This document shows, in pieces, positions 24,397 to 37,504 of a stretch of 64,000 bases of DNA; the first letter of the stretch is position 1, and the number at the start of each line of letters is the position of its first letter. The DNA comes from Adiantum capillus-veneris (Eukaryota; Streptophyta; Polypodiopsida; Polypodiales; Pteridaceae), in contig CM043945.1 of NCBI GenBank assembly GCA_014529385.2, forward strand, positions 98,250,612 to 98,314,611, written 5' to 3'. Position numbers and translations under genes: made by a program. The notes under the pieces were generated by a model, which was not told the DNA's origin, did no database searches, and worked only from the letters and a program-made list of their open reading frames with translations.

Positions 24397-24572
24397 TCAC
24401 AATTATACTCAAATTGACTGCAATTACATACCTTGAAATAACAAAGTCAAAAAACAATTCATATCACCAATTGAAACAATTTTCAAGATTGACAAATCAG
24501 ATTGAAAAGAATTTGCAATATAGAGAGACAATTTCAAATATTTTTTATTCCTTCTAGCACGGTGATTTTACA

Positions 24573-26150
24573 TCATGTATCTGAGGAGTTCAGAATTTTT
24601 TTGACCATTTCCTGGCGCCTATTTTGCGCGTAAGGCAACTCCCCAGTCAAGAGGGATTGCGCTATGGCATTTGGGTCAGTTGAGCCAATGGAAGCATGTA
24701 TCCCTATCTGGGCAAGCACTTTACCACGAAAGCCAGTGCCAAACACTGTGCATACAAGGGATCTACGCACTAGGAACACTTGATGCGCAGTTTGAGCAAT
24801 GGTACTCAAACACAAAAACTTGCTCAAAGCTTTTAAGGACCAAGTCATAAAATGGGCTTGGGGAGTAAATTCATTATGGATAATGGCCACATCGCCAGGG
24901 GGGAGTTGTTCGAGGTAATGTGCAAGGGAAGCTTGAGGTCCAAAGCCCGTCCGCTTGCCACCCGTCCTTGCAGCAAAATCATCAACCTCCACAACATCCT
25001 ATCATAAACCGATGAAGGTTGAGAAAAAAGACAACGAAGGATAAAATAGTAACATGAAAATTAGGATACAGTTTACCTCCTGCTCCTTGTCATCCTCCTC
25101 CCTGTTGCCCTTTGCATCCAAGTCAATGGTCCCATGCACCACAGATACAAGCTTTGGATCATTAGATGGGAGATTGCATAATGGCATAGGCATCCTAGCA
25201 GCCTCAACCTTAGCTTGCGTGGCTTGGAAATCTTCATCAGCCACGTGCAACTGCTCTACTGCCAGGACCTCCGCACATACAACTGCAATAGTGTCAGCAA
25301 CAGAGTCCCCATCTGGCAAGAGCTTGCTTTCTAGGGCATCTAGAGTATTGTCTAAGGGACATTTGCTGCTGTTGCATAGCACACTCAAGAATTCATCCAT
25401 GCGCAGGCCAAATGCTTTTTCCAAATCATGCAGGAACACAAACTCCTCCCCATCCACTAACACTGAGGAGAAGCGGCTAATTTCTACCTCTGGGATAGCC
25501 ACATCCGTTAGTGGTAGTGGCACTGGAGTGTCACTAGGGCCAGCCGCAACTATGGATTTCTCAACCACTTCCTCAAGACCCCTAGGGTACTCGAGCTGGT
25601 GTGCTTTTCCTTCCGCTGCAGGGTTCATGGGGATAACCTGCTTCTCCTTGGTGTCCTTGATAAAGGACCCAACTTGAAGGCGTGGTAAGCGGAGCTCCTC
25701 CAAATCAGGTTCCTCGCTCACCAAGAAGATAAATGTTGCGAGCCGAGAAAGGTACTCCACCCCCAACTTGCGCTTCTTGAGCGCTGACACCCCAGGGGCT
25801 TGCTCGTCCAAGTAATGGCCTGCATTGGTTGCAATTTCTTGGAATCGTTGCAACCGCTTGGCGAATGGGCGATCACCTTTGTGTATATAGCGCAAAAGAT
25901 CGCAAGGCACCCAGATCCCTGCATGTGGGGGGATAGAAACAGAATATTTTATGATGTGCTCCTCCATGAACGCAGAAATCTCCTCAAATGCATCCATGTG
26001 AAGGGCAACTGTGGCGTCAAGGTCAGGGAGACGAGTAAAAAAGGTGTGGAGGTCCAACTTCCCTTTGTATTTGGTGTCCTAGAGGAAGAGGATGAAGCGT
26101 GACAAAGGGGTGGATGTGGGTACAGATGCAGAGGCTGTGGCAGCATCCAT
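24573..26150 (-). CDS. Unrecognised two-exon gene with an in-frame TAG
   Basis: From ATG 26150 the frame reads MDAATASASVPTSTPLSRF, hits TAG at codon 24, then runs open for 334 codons (KLDLHTFFTRLPDLDATVAL onward) to 25077. GT at 25076 and AG at 24999 define a 78 bp intron in phase 0. Exon 2 (24998-24573) opens DVVEVDDFAARTGGK and ends at 24573. Without the stop the protein would be 500 residues. It has no signal peptide or membrane segment that I see, and I know no family for it. The gene may start at a later Met (for example MDAFEEISAFM), which would make the stop harmless. A TATA box lies 82 bp upstream of ATG 26150, which supports that start. Next upstream on the same strand is another unrecognised gene. 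Confidence 0.55.
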
Positions 26151-26231
26151 GTTTAGCCTGGGGTGTGGATAGAGAGTGGAGGAGCTCAGGAGTTACAAAA
26201 GTGAAAATAGTGAATGAGTTAGGTGGCCCCC

Positions 26232-26239
26232 CTTTTATA
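26232..26239 (-). promoter_or_regulatory. TATA box of the 24573-26150 gene
   Basis: The minus strand reads TATAAAAG, about 82 bp before the ATG at 26150. The spacing leaves room for a short 5' UTR. Confidence 0.4.
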
Positions 26240-26360
26240 ATGTAGCCAAAAAATGATTTCTCATCCCAATGCAAAAAATTATATTCAAAGGCATGATTTG
26301 CCGAAGCAAATCATGTTGATTACAGCAGGGATCAATATGAAAATTGCAAGAGTTATAAAG

Positions 26361-27701
26361 TTATAAGATCGATAGCATAGTTCCATCTATCCCCCAGTCC
26401 TCCTCGACCTTCAATTTGTCTTCCATTCTCTTCCCAATCTGCGGACATTCATTACAATAAGTATCTAATGATCGACAAACCATGATGTATTGAAAATGTG
26501 GTGGAAGGATTCTCACCTTGTGACCTTGTAAACAAAATTGTGCTTGTTGAAGGGCCTCAAAACCCATAATAACCAAATGTTCTCGAACATTACTGAGAGT
26601 CCAATGCTTGTTCACTTGGACTGCCTCCAAAGCATCGTTGGGCATCTTCACTGCAATGTCAAAGCTTGCAATAGCGCCGTCTACACTCTGTAAGGGAGTC
26701 CACACTCCAAGCTTGCACATCCAACGATCATAGTGAAATCGTATGTACAAGGAGGTGCGGGATTTCAAATAGCGCATTCCAATACCTGAAGCTCCAACGT
26801 TACAACGGTACCGGTCCCCGTTGTGCATGCCCTCCACAAAACCCCAGTCCTCTTCTAAAAGCCTTCCTAATTCCTCGTAATGCGCATCTTTACATACAAG
26901 CATTGTGGTAGTCTCCACAAATCCAAACTCTTTAAAAATGTGCACAAAACAATGAATAGGCAAACACTAGCTCAAGCCCACAGACCTAGAAGCTTTAGAG
27001 TATTTCAAAGAGTTTTGGACATCTATTATCATCTTTTTCTTGAAAGATGATACCGACCACAAATCTGGGACCGGCCACTCCATACTTAATAAGGAAGTTA
27101 CTTTGATGGGTTCAAGCGTTCCAAATGCTTGTGTAGAAGTAGGGACAATATAGGAGTGAGAATAGAAGAAAATCCTTCTTTGAACCAGTTTGGTTGGGCA
27201 AAGATGCGGGAACATTATTGCTCCAATATCCACATGTATAGCACTGAATGTGCCGGAGAGACTATGTAGTGGCTGCTCCTCCACCAACGTGGATGGAAAT
27301 ATGACTATAAATGCATGACAAATGTTAAGTATGAATCCATAATAACATTACACTGTGATTTCACACCTAGGTTTGTATTCTCAAAACATGTACTTACAAT
27401 GTGTTGGAAATCGAGGTGGTTGTTACAAGTGCATGGTTGACATTGAGAAAACATGTTGCACAATGGCTATGGTCCCCTTGTCTTTGCGGTTCTTGAAGCC
27501 AAGGAGCTTTCCTTTCCAATGAAGATCCAAGTTTGCACGATTCCGCACACGATGAGGGCCAAAAACAGATGGTTGCATGTATACCCAAGCACCTTTGGTG
27601 AACTCTTGTGGCACCCACTCATCATCTACACCTCTAGTGTTGTGGCATGCAAGTGCTGTGACCTCATCTTTTGGTCGCCTTTGCGAAGTAGAGTTGGCCA
27701 T
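26361..27701 (-). pseudogene. Unrecognised multi-exon gene with in-frame stop
   Basis: Exon 1 starts MANSTSQRRPKDEVTALACH at 27701 and ends near a GT at about 27402 (after a likely one-base shift; one frame there gives CQPCTCNNHLDFQH). Exon 2 covers about 27290-26518 and includes HSLSGTFSAIHVDIGA, a TAG just after SRSVGLS, then IFKEFGFVETTTMLVCK and WGFVEGMHNGDRYRC. A 75 bp intron (GTGAGAATCC...GTCCGCAG) leads to a last exon at about 26440-26361 ending TMLSIL. The composition and introns look like a real plant gene. I do not recognise its family. The TAG and frame change suggest decay. Confidence 0.45.
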
Positions 27702-27783
27702 GGTTGAGCAAAGCAAACTAGGAGGAGGAGAAGAACCTTGCTTGTTGCTACAATGTAGGTGTGATAGAGTGATATGAGAAAAT

Positions 27784-27890
27784 GGTCAACCCTTGTGGCA
27801 ATGGGAGGAGAAGGTGGACAACCCTTGCTTGGTGTGGCACTGGGAGGAGAAGGTGGATAAGCCTTGCTTGGTGTGGCAATGGAAGGTGGT
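27784..27890. repeat. Minisatellite, 39 bp unit
   Basis: About two and a half copies of a unit with CTTGCTTGGTGTGGCA and TGGGAGGAGAAGGTGGA. Confidence 0.75.
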
Positions 27891-28496
27891 AGGGGAGGAG
27901 AGAGGAGCTTCCTTGCTGCAGCAATGGAGATGGTGTAAAGAGAGAGAGTGTTGGAGCAGAGGATGAGTGTGATGGTTGCAACCAAGGAGGGGTTGGAAAA
28001 GGGGTTCTAAAGAGAGAAAATCCCTTTTTGCCTAATAACTAATTTTGGGGGAGCTCTGGATAGCCAAAAAAATATTTTTTAAAACTTTTTAAAATTTTTT
28101 GAATTTTAGGGTTTTTGGATGCACGTTTTGACTTTTTGAGATCAAAAAATGCTTTTTTGACCATAAAATAGTTTTAAGGAGGTTTTCAGAAGATGAAATT
28201 TGAGTTTTGAAATTTTTGAAAAATTTCAAATTTTTGGGATTTTTTCAAAACCGGATCAAAAAGGAGGGAAGTTGGAGGTTCCATATGCCCCTCCCCCCCC
28301 CACCCCACCTTCTCACTAGGTAAGAGCCCATTTAAAAAGTGTAAAACTACTTTGTCCCCCTACATTTTTGAGGGCATAGAGTGTGTCCACCACCCTCTTC
28401 TCATTGGCTGGCCTCTAATTAACGTTACTTCATCCCAAAGGGCCCCTAGAGGGTTCATATTTTTCCTAATGTGTCATTCATATTTTTCCTAATGTG
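27891..28496. other. AT-rich spacer before the tandem array
   Basis: No gene seen. Contains long A/T runs (28060-28250), a poly-C stretch near 28293 and a 24 bp direct repeat (TTCATATTTTTCCTAATGTG) at the array edge. Confidence 0.6.
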
Positions 28497-31400
28497 TCAT
28501 TATTATCCTCCCAACAATAGACTCGTAGTCTTCGGTTATCAATTGATATATGCATTAGATTTTTGACGTCAACCGAATCATAACCTTATAACTCTTACAA
28601 AGGTGGTCCTTCTTTAGTGGTCATGTTTGGAATCAATGTATCTTCTTCCATTTCCCACTTGTCGACAGTATTTAGATTCACAATCTTTAAATTTCACACT
28701 TTGCTTTGGTCCATGTAGAAGGTCTCCTATTTACTGGCTCTAGCCTCCTCTTCAAATTAAACACTATGGTCATCGACCCGAACCATGTATTCCTCATTAG
28801 GATCCTAACTATTCAGATCTCCATGAGTATTGGTCTTGTAATATGTCAGTATATAAATCACCGTAGTTATGTCCTAGCACTTGAATTAGTGGAAAAGGAA
28901 GACACTATGAAGTCGAATCGTACTAAGTGTCTAACACTTGTTCAACTATGGTCTCTAAAGGTCTCCCTTGGCAAATACTCTCCTCGCTTGACACTCTACT
29001 CTTAATTTCTTAGTTAAAACCCCGATTTTCTAGAACATGCTTGATCTAAGATACATAAAGACCAATAATATTTGATGAAATTGAATACTTGGCCTTTAGA
29101 ACCAATGCCAAACCATTTTAGTTGGCTAAATTATCCTTTCTTGAACTTCCTCTTAGTTTAAGCTTGATCTCGACTAGTTCTTTAAAATGAAATAGTCTCC
29201 AAGTCAGTCTTCTAGCTGCAAGTTTGTACAATATTTCCTGCTTAAAACTTTTAGTATCACTTTGCAAATGTAGCCAAAGGAAAAATCTAAAACATTGAAT
29301 TCCTAAAAAATTAGTTTCAAGTAGCAAACAATGTCGAAATGACTCCAAATTTCTTGATCAAGTTGTCTATGTGATGAGTTTTGTACCCTTGGCAACCAAA
29401 AGATTTCAAAAAATGACCTCTCTGGCTAGAAATAAGCGCTATTATTATCTAGTGGCACAGAAAAACATCATTTTGCACTTTTGATGATCCCCACTAGCTA
29501 AGCATATGTATTATGATCAAAGAGATCTAAATCAATTCTCAATAAATTTGGACAAGTATCGCACAAATTTTCACCTATTTTAGTTATTTGTAGACTTTGA
29601 TACAAAATAATTCTCAATCTCAATCAAAACTACTTCAAATCACTTGAAATTTGGTACATACACCTATTACGATCAAATCAAAGTTCCAATATTTCTTCCA
29701 TGTTTTTTGAACAACACTAGTTGTATATATTATTATGAGTAGGCCACTTAACAAGTTTCATGAGATTTGGATCACTTTGACCCACACTAGTTGTACACAC
29801 TATGAATAGGTCACTTGACAAGTTTCATGATATTTGGATCACTTGCAAAAGTCACTCTTATTATCTTTCCAAAAAAACGAAGATTGTTTTCAAAGTTTCT
29901 TGACCAACACTAGTTCTACACACTATGCATATGTCATTAGGACAGTTGTTTGAAGAAATTTTCAAGTTTCTAGCTCCATTTTTGTAACTATTTTTAGATT
30001 TCAGAGAAATATGATACAATCAACATTGAATAGCTCCAAATGACACCAAATTTGAAACATAAGCTTGATACACAATGGTTTTGCATTTGGTATGCTCAAC
30101 TGATAAAAGTTTTGTAATTTTGAAGACCAAATAAATAATTGTGATTATTATCTCAATGCCCATATTTGTAAGATTTCCAACTTTAGATAGCTTCCACAAC
30201 TATTACAAGGTATTTTAAAGCCTTTCAACAAGTTCCAACAACTTTGGATTAGTTTTGATGTACTTACTTTAACTTACAAGATTATCAGAGATGGAAGTAG
30301 ATCTGGAATCAATTTCCAAATCAAATGAGATCAAAACTTCTTGAGCCTTCAGAAAACTTCTTATACTTCTCCTTGGCAACAAAACCCTTAGTTGACCCAA
30401 AGCTAAATTCTAGCCTTGGTTCTTTATGAATTAAGTGCTCCTTAACTACTAACTTTTTCAAACTATGACATAGTACAACTCATCAACCACTCAGAAACAA
30501 CCTAATCTATGCCTAAAAGGTCCTCGGCAAGTACTACTACTTGCAAGATACCTGTACATAGTTGAAGGAGACACTCCTCAACCATGCGGTTTCTAAAAGA
30601 CGGTGTTTTTCTCCAGGTAAACCTAGAGGCAGGAGTGGACAAAGATATCCAAGCATGATGTTTTCTCTAGTTTAGGTCACCTCATCCCCAGCAATGGTGC
30701 GAAATGTCAGTTTTGGGGTTGCCAAGCCTCACTCTATCTTATTGTAGAGACAAAAATACTAGCAGACATAAATGTTATACCGTGGGATGGAATCAACATA
30801 CATAGTGTATATATGGAGGCTACAAGAAATTGTCAATCTCTTGTAAAACACGCCTAGTCCCTATCTAATGCAACACTCAATTGTATGTCAGACAACAAAG
30901 GCTAATCATAACATGAACAACAAGCGAACCTTGATGACTCACCTAGCAAACAAACAGAGCCTAAGCACACATACCTAGGATCCCAAGTCCAAGTTTCCAC
31001 CACTTACAAAAAACCACTTATTATCTATAGGTTTTTTTTAACCTGTTCTATTTTGGCTTGAAATGCACTCAATAGCTTATGAATGTTTCCCTAATACCTT
31101 TCTTATACCTAAAATGCAATTAGAATGCTTAAATATTGAGTTATCAACCCATTAAAAAGAGGATTCGATACATCCAAAAACCTCATGGAATCATCGCAAG
31201 AAACTTACAATGTTACGTAGAAATTTTAGCTCCAAACACGTTGAAGCAAACCGTACTCCAAACAGACAATCCACGAGGGAGGTACGAGAACGAGGAAAAA
31301 GAGGGAGAGTCCACAATGCTCAGAGACAAAACATATGCTTATTATCCAAAAACTTCATAATGGTCGTATAAAAATTGGCTTTTATACGTTAGTTAAGATT

Positions 31401-33121
31401 TTTAAAATGCAAACAGACTCAAATCTACGGTAGAAAATGATAAAAGATCACATATGGGTAATTACAAACTGAAAGCTCATAGCCCAAACTCTTTATAATT
31501 TAAAAAATAAAATATAAGTACAAATTTGAACATGATGGGTTTTTATATAAAGAATGAAATTATGAGCTCAAAATGAAGTTGCTTTGTTAGCTTGCTGCTA
31601 CTTACAATAGGCAATACAAGGCAAAGTGCAAAATTTATGGTAGAAAATCATTCACACGGGCTTATCCACTTGACCAAAATTGTACATGACATCCTTATAG
31701 TTATAGAACACATCCTTGAGCCCAAATTCAAATTCATGATTAAATGTTTCCGGAATTGGACATTCCTGTCATACTTTGGTGGATAATAACACTTGCTAGT
31801 ACGTCTTATGGTTTTTCCAATTTCCCTTGATAGCACACCATTTAGGTGGACTCATTGGTCACATGGGTTTCCCTTGTAGTGGACCTTGTCCTAGCCCTCT
31901 CATTGGCATCGTTTGCATGTTGCGTATCATGTCATTCATTTGTTTGAGCATGTCCTTTATGAAATTCATAGAAGTTGCGAAAGTGGGTCCTACTTGTGCT
32001 AGCATAATAGATGGAGTCTGCTTGCTCTGTGTATCTTTCACAGTGGTCTCTTCAATTTAAAAATTGTTTATCCCGCAAGTCTATAACATCCATGATGCAT
32101 GCTTGCGAGGTAGTATGTTTATTACCATAAAGTATAGCATACAACTCCTTCCTGAGTAGACCTTCAAGGAACAATGATAGAAGCCTCCCCTTAGTTGGAA
32201 TTGACATCTACCAATGTAGTTCCTCATTCTACTCACACACTCCCTTACAAACTCTCCTTGTTTTTTTTAAAAGGTATATATATCTATGGGACCATACTAT
32301 GCCTGATTCCCATTTTTAAGCATGAAACAACAAATCTCTTAAGCGAATATCGGTAAGTCTATAATGGATCCAAGAGGTATGTTTGAAACCAAGTGAAATC
32401 CTTCTTTCTATGGTCATTCCAAATCCTTCAAACTAGGTATGGAAGTCAAAAAATATTTGCACTCTTAGCACTTGGATGAATCTTGCTAGATGGTAATATG
32501 GATTCCCTAATCTATTGTATTTCTTGATCCATTTTCAAAAATTAGGTGGTCTAACTCTGATTATTCTTGACACTTGCTCTCCTAGCCAATGATCCTCCAT
32601 CTAGGCCTTCAAACTAGATTCTTGGTAGTGGAGACTCATTTAGCCCTCTTTTGGCTCTAGTGTCACTTGATCTTCCTCTATCTGCAATGGTTTTTGCCCT
32701 TTTACCCAATTATTCTTATCATTGAGGCCCATTAACTGTCCATACTGCCTGGTCCAAATTTCTTATCTAATTTAGGTTGCGTTTCTATGACAATATCCGT
32801 GATCGAGTAGCCTTCATATTTGGTTTGTTTGACTTCTCTCGGGGTCACCATAAAAAAGCTATTATTAAAATATTTCTAAGTTGGTCCAAATTTTTGATAT
32901 AATTTAGGTCCCATTTCTATGGTGTATTCTTGATCAAGTAGCCTTGATATTTGGTTTGGTTGGCTTTTGTCGGGGTCATCTCGTGACAAAGATATTATTA
33001 AAACAATCCCTAAGGAGATGTACGGGAAGATTTATTGCACGTTTTTTACTTATCTTGAAAATATACATAATCTTTAAGGGCATTAATTCTTGGCTGTGCA
33101 TGAGCTATCCAAAAAAAATAT
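28497..33121 (-). repeat. Tandem array unit 1, gag-bearing retroelement
   Basis: A ~4.6 kb unit starting TTATCCTCCCAACAATAGAC and repeated at 33122, 41346 and 45957. In minus-strand order the array holds an LTR-like end, a degenerate primer binding site (30685-30702), a leader like that of copies A and B, and gag remnants (about 32960-31760, including LIGHMGFP-complement and MKDTQSKQTPSIMLAQVGPT). No pol motifs are found. Confidence 0.75.
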
Positions 33122-36100
33122 GTCACATTATTATCCTCCCAACTATACACTCCTAGTGTTCGGTTATCAATTGGCATATGCATTAGATTTTTGACATCAA
33201 CCTAATCATAACCTTATAATTCTAACAAAAGTGGTCCTTCTTTGGTGGTCGTGTTTGGAATGAGTGTATCTACTTTCTATTTCCCACTTGTTGACAGTAT
33301 TTAGATTCACAATATTTAAATATTACACTTTTATTTGGTCCATGTAGAAGGTCTCCTATTTACTGGCTCTAGCCTCCTATTCAAATTCAGCACTATGGTC
33401 ATCCATCCTAACGATGTACTTCTCATTAGGATCCAAATTCTTCACATCTCCATGAGTATTGGTCTTGTAATATGTGAGTATATATATGGTAACCGTAGTA
33501 ATGTACTAGCACTTGAACTAGTGGAAAAGGAAGACACTATGAAGTCGAATCATAGTAAGTGTCTAACACTTCTTCAATTATGGTCTCAAAAGGTCTCCCT
33601 TGGTTAATACTCTCCTCCCTTGAGACTCTACTCTTAATTTCTTAGTTAAAACCCCGATTTTCTAGAACATGCCTGATCTAAGATACATAAAGACCAATAA
33701 TACTCGATGAAATTGAATACTTGGCCTTTAGAACCTATGCCAATCCATTTTAGTTGGCAAATTTCTCCTTTTTTGAACTACCTCTTAGTTTAAGCTTGAT
33801 CTCAACTAGTCATTTGAAGTCAAATGGTCTCCAAGTCAGTCTTTTAGTTGCATGTTTGTACAATATTTTGTGCTTAAAACTTTTAGTGTCACTTTGAGAA
33901 TGTAGCCAAAGGACAAATCTGTACATTGAATTCCTAAAAACTTAGTTTCCAGTAGAAAACAATGTTCAAATGACTCCAAATTTCGCAATTTGTCTGTGTG
34001 ATGAGTTTTCAACCCTTGGCAACCAAAAAATTTCAAAAAATGACCTCTATGGTTAGAAATAAGTGTGGTTATTATCTACTGACACAAAAAAACATCATTT
34101 GGCACTTTTGATGATCCCCACTAGCTAGGCATATGTATTATGATGAAAGAGATCTGGATCAATTCTCAATAAATTCGGACAAGTATTGCACAATTTTTCA
34201 CCTATTTTAGTTATTTGTAGACTTTGATACAAAATAATTGTCAATCTCAATCAAAACTACTTAAATCACTTGAAATGTGGTACATACACTCTATTACGAT
34301 CATAGGTCAAAGTTCCAAGATTTATTTCAAGTTTTTAGACAAACACTACTTGTACATATTATATGAGTAGGCCATTTAACAAGTTTCATGAGATTTGGAT
34401 CACTTGAAAAGACCATTCTTATTATCTTGCCCAAAAAAGGCTTATTATGTTTTGACTCAAAATGAATATTTTTTTCAAAGTTTCTTGACCCACACTAGTT
34501 GTACACACTATGAATATGTCACTTGACAAGTTTCATGATATTTGGATAACTTGGAAATGTCACTCTTATTATCTTGCCAGAAAAACAAAGATTGTTTTCG
34601 AAGTTTCTTGACCAACACTAGTTGTACACACTATGCATATGTCATTAGGAAAATTTTACAAGGTTTGAACAAATTTTCAAGTTTCTAGATCCCTTTTTAT
34701 AACTATTACTAGATTTTAGAGAAATATGGTACAATCAACATTAAATAGCTCCACATGACACCAAATTTGAAACATAAGCTCGATACAAAATGGTTTCTCA
34801 TGTGGTATGCTCAACTGATGAATGTTTGGTGATTTTAAGGACCAAAAAAATCATTGTGATTAAGATCTCAGTGCCAAGATTTGTAAGATTTCCAACTTTA
34901 GATAGTTTCTACAACTATTACAAGGTATTTTAATGCTTTTAAACAAGTTTCAACAACTCAGGATTAGTTTTGATGTACTTACTTTCACTTACAAGATTAT
35001 AAGAGATGGAAGTAGATATGGAGTCAATTTCCAAATCAAATGAGATCAAAACTTCTTGACCCTTCACAAAACTTCTTATACTTCTGCTTGGCAAGAAAAC
35101 CCTTAGTTGATCTACAACTTAATTTTTGCCTTGGTTTTTATGAATTAACTACTCCTTGACTGTTAACTTTCAAACTATAACGTAGTCCAACTCATCAACC
35201 ACTAAAAAACAACTTGTTCTATTCCTAAAAGTTCCTCGGCAAGTACTATTACTCCCAAGATACCTCTACATAGTTGAAGGCGACACTCCTAAACCATGCG
35301 GTTTCTAAAAGATGGTGTTTTTCTCTAGGTAAACCTAGAGTAAGTAATGGACAAAGATATCCAAGCATGATTTTTTCTCTACTTTAGGTCACCTCATCCC
35401 CAACAATGGTTCCAAATGTGAGTTATGGGGTTTCCAAGCCTCACTCTATCTTATTGTAGAGACATAAATAATAACAGACATGAATGTCATACTGTGGGAT
35501 GGAATCAACATAAGTAGTGTATATATGTAGGCTACAAGAAATTGTCAATCTCTTGTAACACACACATAGTCCCGATCTAATGAATCACTCAATTGTATGT
35601 CAGACAACAAAGGCTAATCATAACATGAATAACAAGCAAACCTTGATGACTCACCAACCAAACAAATAGAGCCTGAACACACATACCTACGATCCCAAGT
35701 CGAAGTTTCCACCACTTACAAAAAACCACTTATTATCTATAGGTTTTGTTTAAACTTGTTCTATTTTGGCTTGAAATGCACTCAATAGCTTATGAATGTT
35801 TCCCTAATACCTCTTATATACTCAAAACGCAATTAGACTACTTAAATATTGAGCTATCAACCCTTTCAAAAGAGGATTAGATACATGAAAAAACCTCATG
35901 AAATCATCGCAAGAAACTTACAATGTTACGTAAAAATTTTAGCTGCCAACACATTGAAGCAAACCGTACTCCAAACCGACAATCCACGAGGGAGGTTCGA
36001 GAACGAGAAAAAAGAGGGAGAGTACACAATGCTCAGAGACAGAACATATGCTTATTATCCAGAAACTTCGTTATGTTTGTATAAAAATTGGCTTTTATAC

Positions 36101-37504
36101 ATTAGTTAAGATTTTTAAAATGTCAAACAGACTCAAATCTAGGCTAGAAAAGGATAAAAGATCCCATATGGGTAATTACAAAATGAAAGCTCATAGCCCA
36201 AACACTTTATAATTTTTTTTTTTAATATATAAGTACAAATTTAAACATGATGGGTTTTTATATAAAAAATGAAATTATGAGCTCAAAATGAAGTCGCTTT
36301 GTTAGCTTGTTGCTGCTAACAATAGGCAATACGAAGCAAAGTGAAAAATTTTGGGTAGAAAATCATTCACACGGGATGATCCACTTGACCAAAATTGTAA
36401 TGGACATTCCTGTCATACTTTAGTGGAAAATAACACTTGCTGGTCTTATGGTTTTTCCAATTTCCCTCGGTAGCACACCATTTAGGTGGCCTCATTGGTC
36501 ACATGGGTTTCCCTTGTGGTGGAACTTGTCCTAGCCCTCTTGTTGACATCCTTTGCATGCTTCTTAATTATCATGTTGTTCATTTGTTTAAGCATGTCCT
36601 TTATGAAATTCATAGAAGTTGCCATAGTGGGTCCTACTTGTGCTAGCATAATAGATACCATCTACTTGCTCTGTGTATCTTTCACAGTGGCCTCTTCACT
36701 AAGCAATTGTGTATACCCGGCCAAGTCTATCACATCCATGATGCATGCCTCCAAGGTAGTATGTTTATTACCATAAAGTATAGCATGCAACTCCTCCTTG
36801 AGTAGACCTTCAAGGAACAATGATAGAAGCCTCTTCTTAGTTGGAATTGACATCTACCAATGTATTACGTCATTCTACTCACACACTCCCTCACAAACTC
36901 TCCTTGTTTTTGTTTAAAGGTATATATATCTATGCGGCCAAACTATGCATGATTCCCATTTTTAAGCAAGAAAGACCAAATCTCTTAAGCCAATATCGGT
37001 AAGTCTATAATGGATCCAAGAGGTATGTTTGAAACCAAGTGAAAGCCTTCTTTCTATGATCATTCCAAATGCTTCAAACTAGGTATGGAAGTCAAAAAAT
37101 ATTTTCACTCTTAGCACTTGCATGAATCTCGCAATTTAGATCCCCTAATCTATTGTATTTCTTGATCCATTTTCAAAAATTAGGTGGTGTAGCTCTGATT
37201 ATTCTTGACACTCGCGCTCCTAGCCAATGATCCTACATCTGGTCCTTCCAACTAGATGCTTGGTAGTGAAGACTCATTTAGCCCTCTTTTGGCTCTAGTG
37301 TCACTTGATCTTCCTCTATCTGCAATGGTTTTTGCCCTTTTACCCAATTATTTTTCTCATTGAGGTGGGTTCCTTGGGTTGCACTACCCTCAGTTGGTCC
37401 AAATTTTTGATCTAATTCAGGTCCCATTTCTATGATCATATCCTTGATCAATTAGCCTTGATATTTGGTTTGGTTGGCTTTTCTCGGGCTCATCATAAAA
37501 AAGA
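33122..37504 (-). repeat. Tandem array unit 2
   Basis: Same order as unit 1. Primer site at 35397-35414 (GGTTCCA, mutated). Gag remnant at 36853-36662 minus strand: RLLSLFLEGLLKEELHAILY. The right end stops where unit 3 joins inside its leader. Confidence 0.75.
36430..37480 (-). pseudogene. Gag remnant in array unit 2
   Basis: Minus-strand frame MSIPTKKRLLSLFLEGLLKE, then LHAILYGNKHTTLEACIMDV, resembles the conserved retrotransposon gag segment (FLEGL..EL...I......TLEEA...A). The same block is at 32200-31860, 40069-39881 and 45001-44762. Stops interrupt the surroundings in every unit. Confidence 0.55.

Larger units (their letters stand above)
23165..24446. mobile_element. Foldback element with nested palindromes
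   Basis: The outer left arm (TTTGTAATTTCAAG...GTAGTCAATTT) is the inverse of the outer right arm (AAATTGACTGCAATTACATA...CTTGAAATAACAAAG). Inside lie three near-perfect hairpins of about 170 bp with a period of 502 bp. No coding capacity is recognised. The structure suits a MITE or foldback element enlarged by tandem duplication. Confidence 0.8.
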
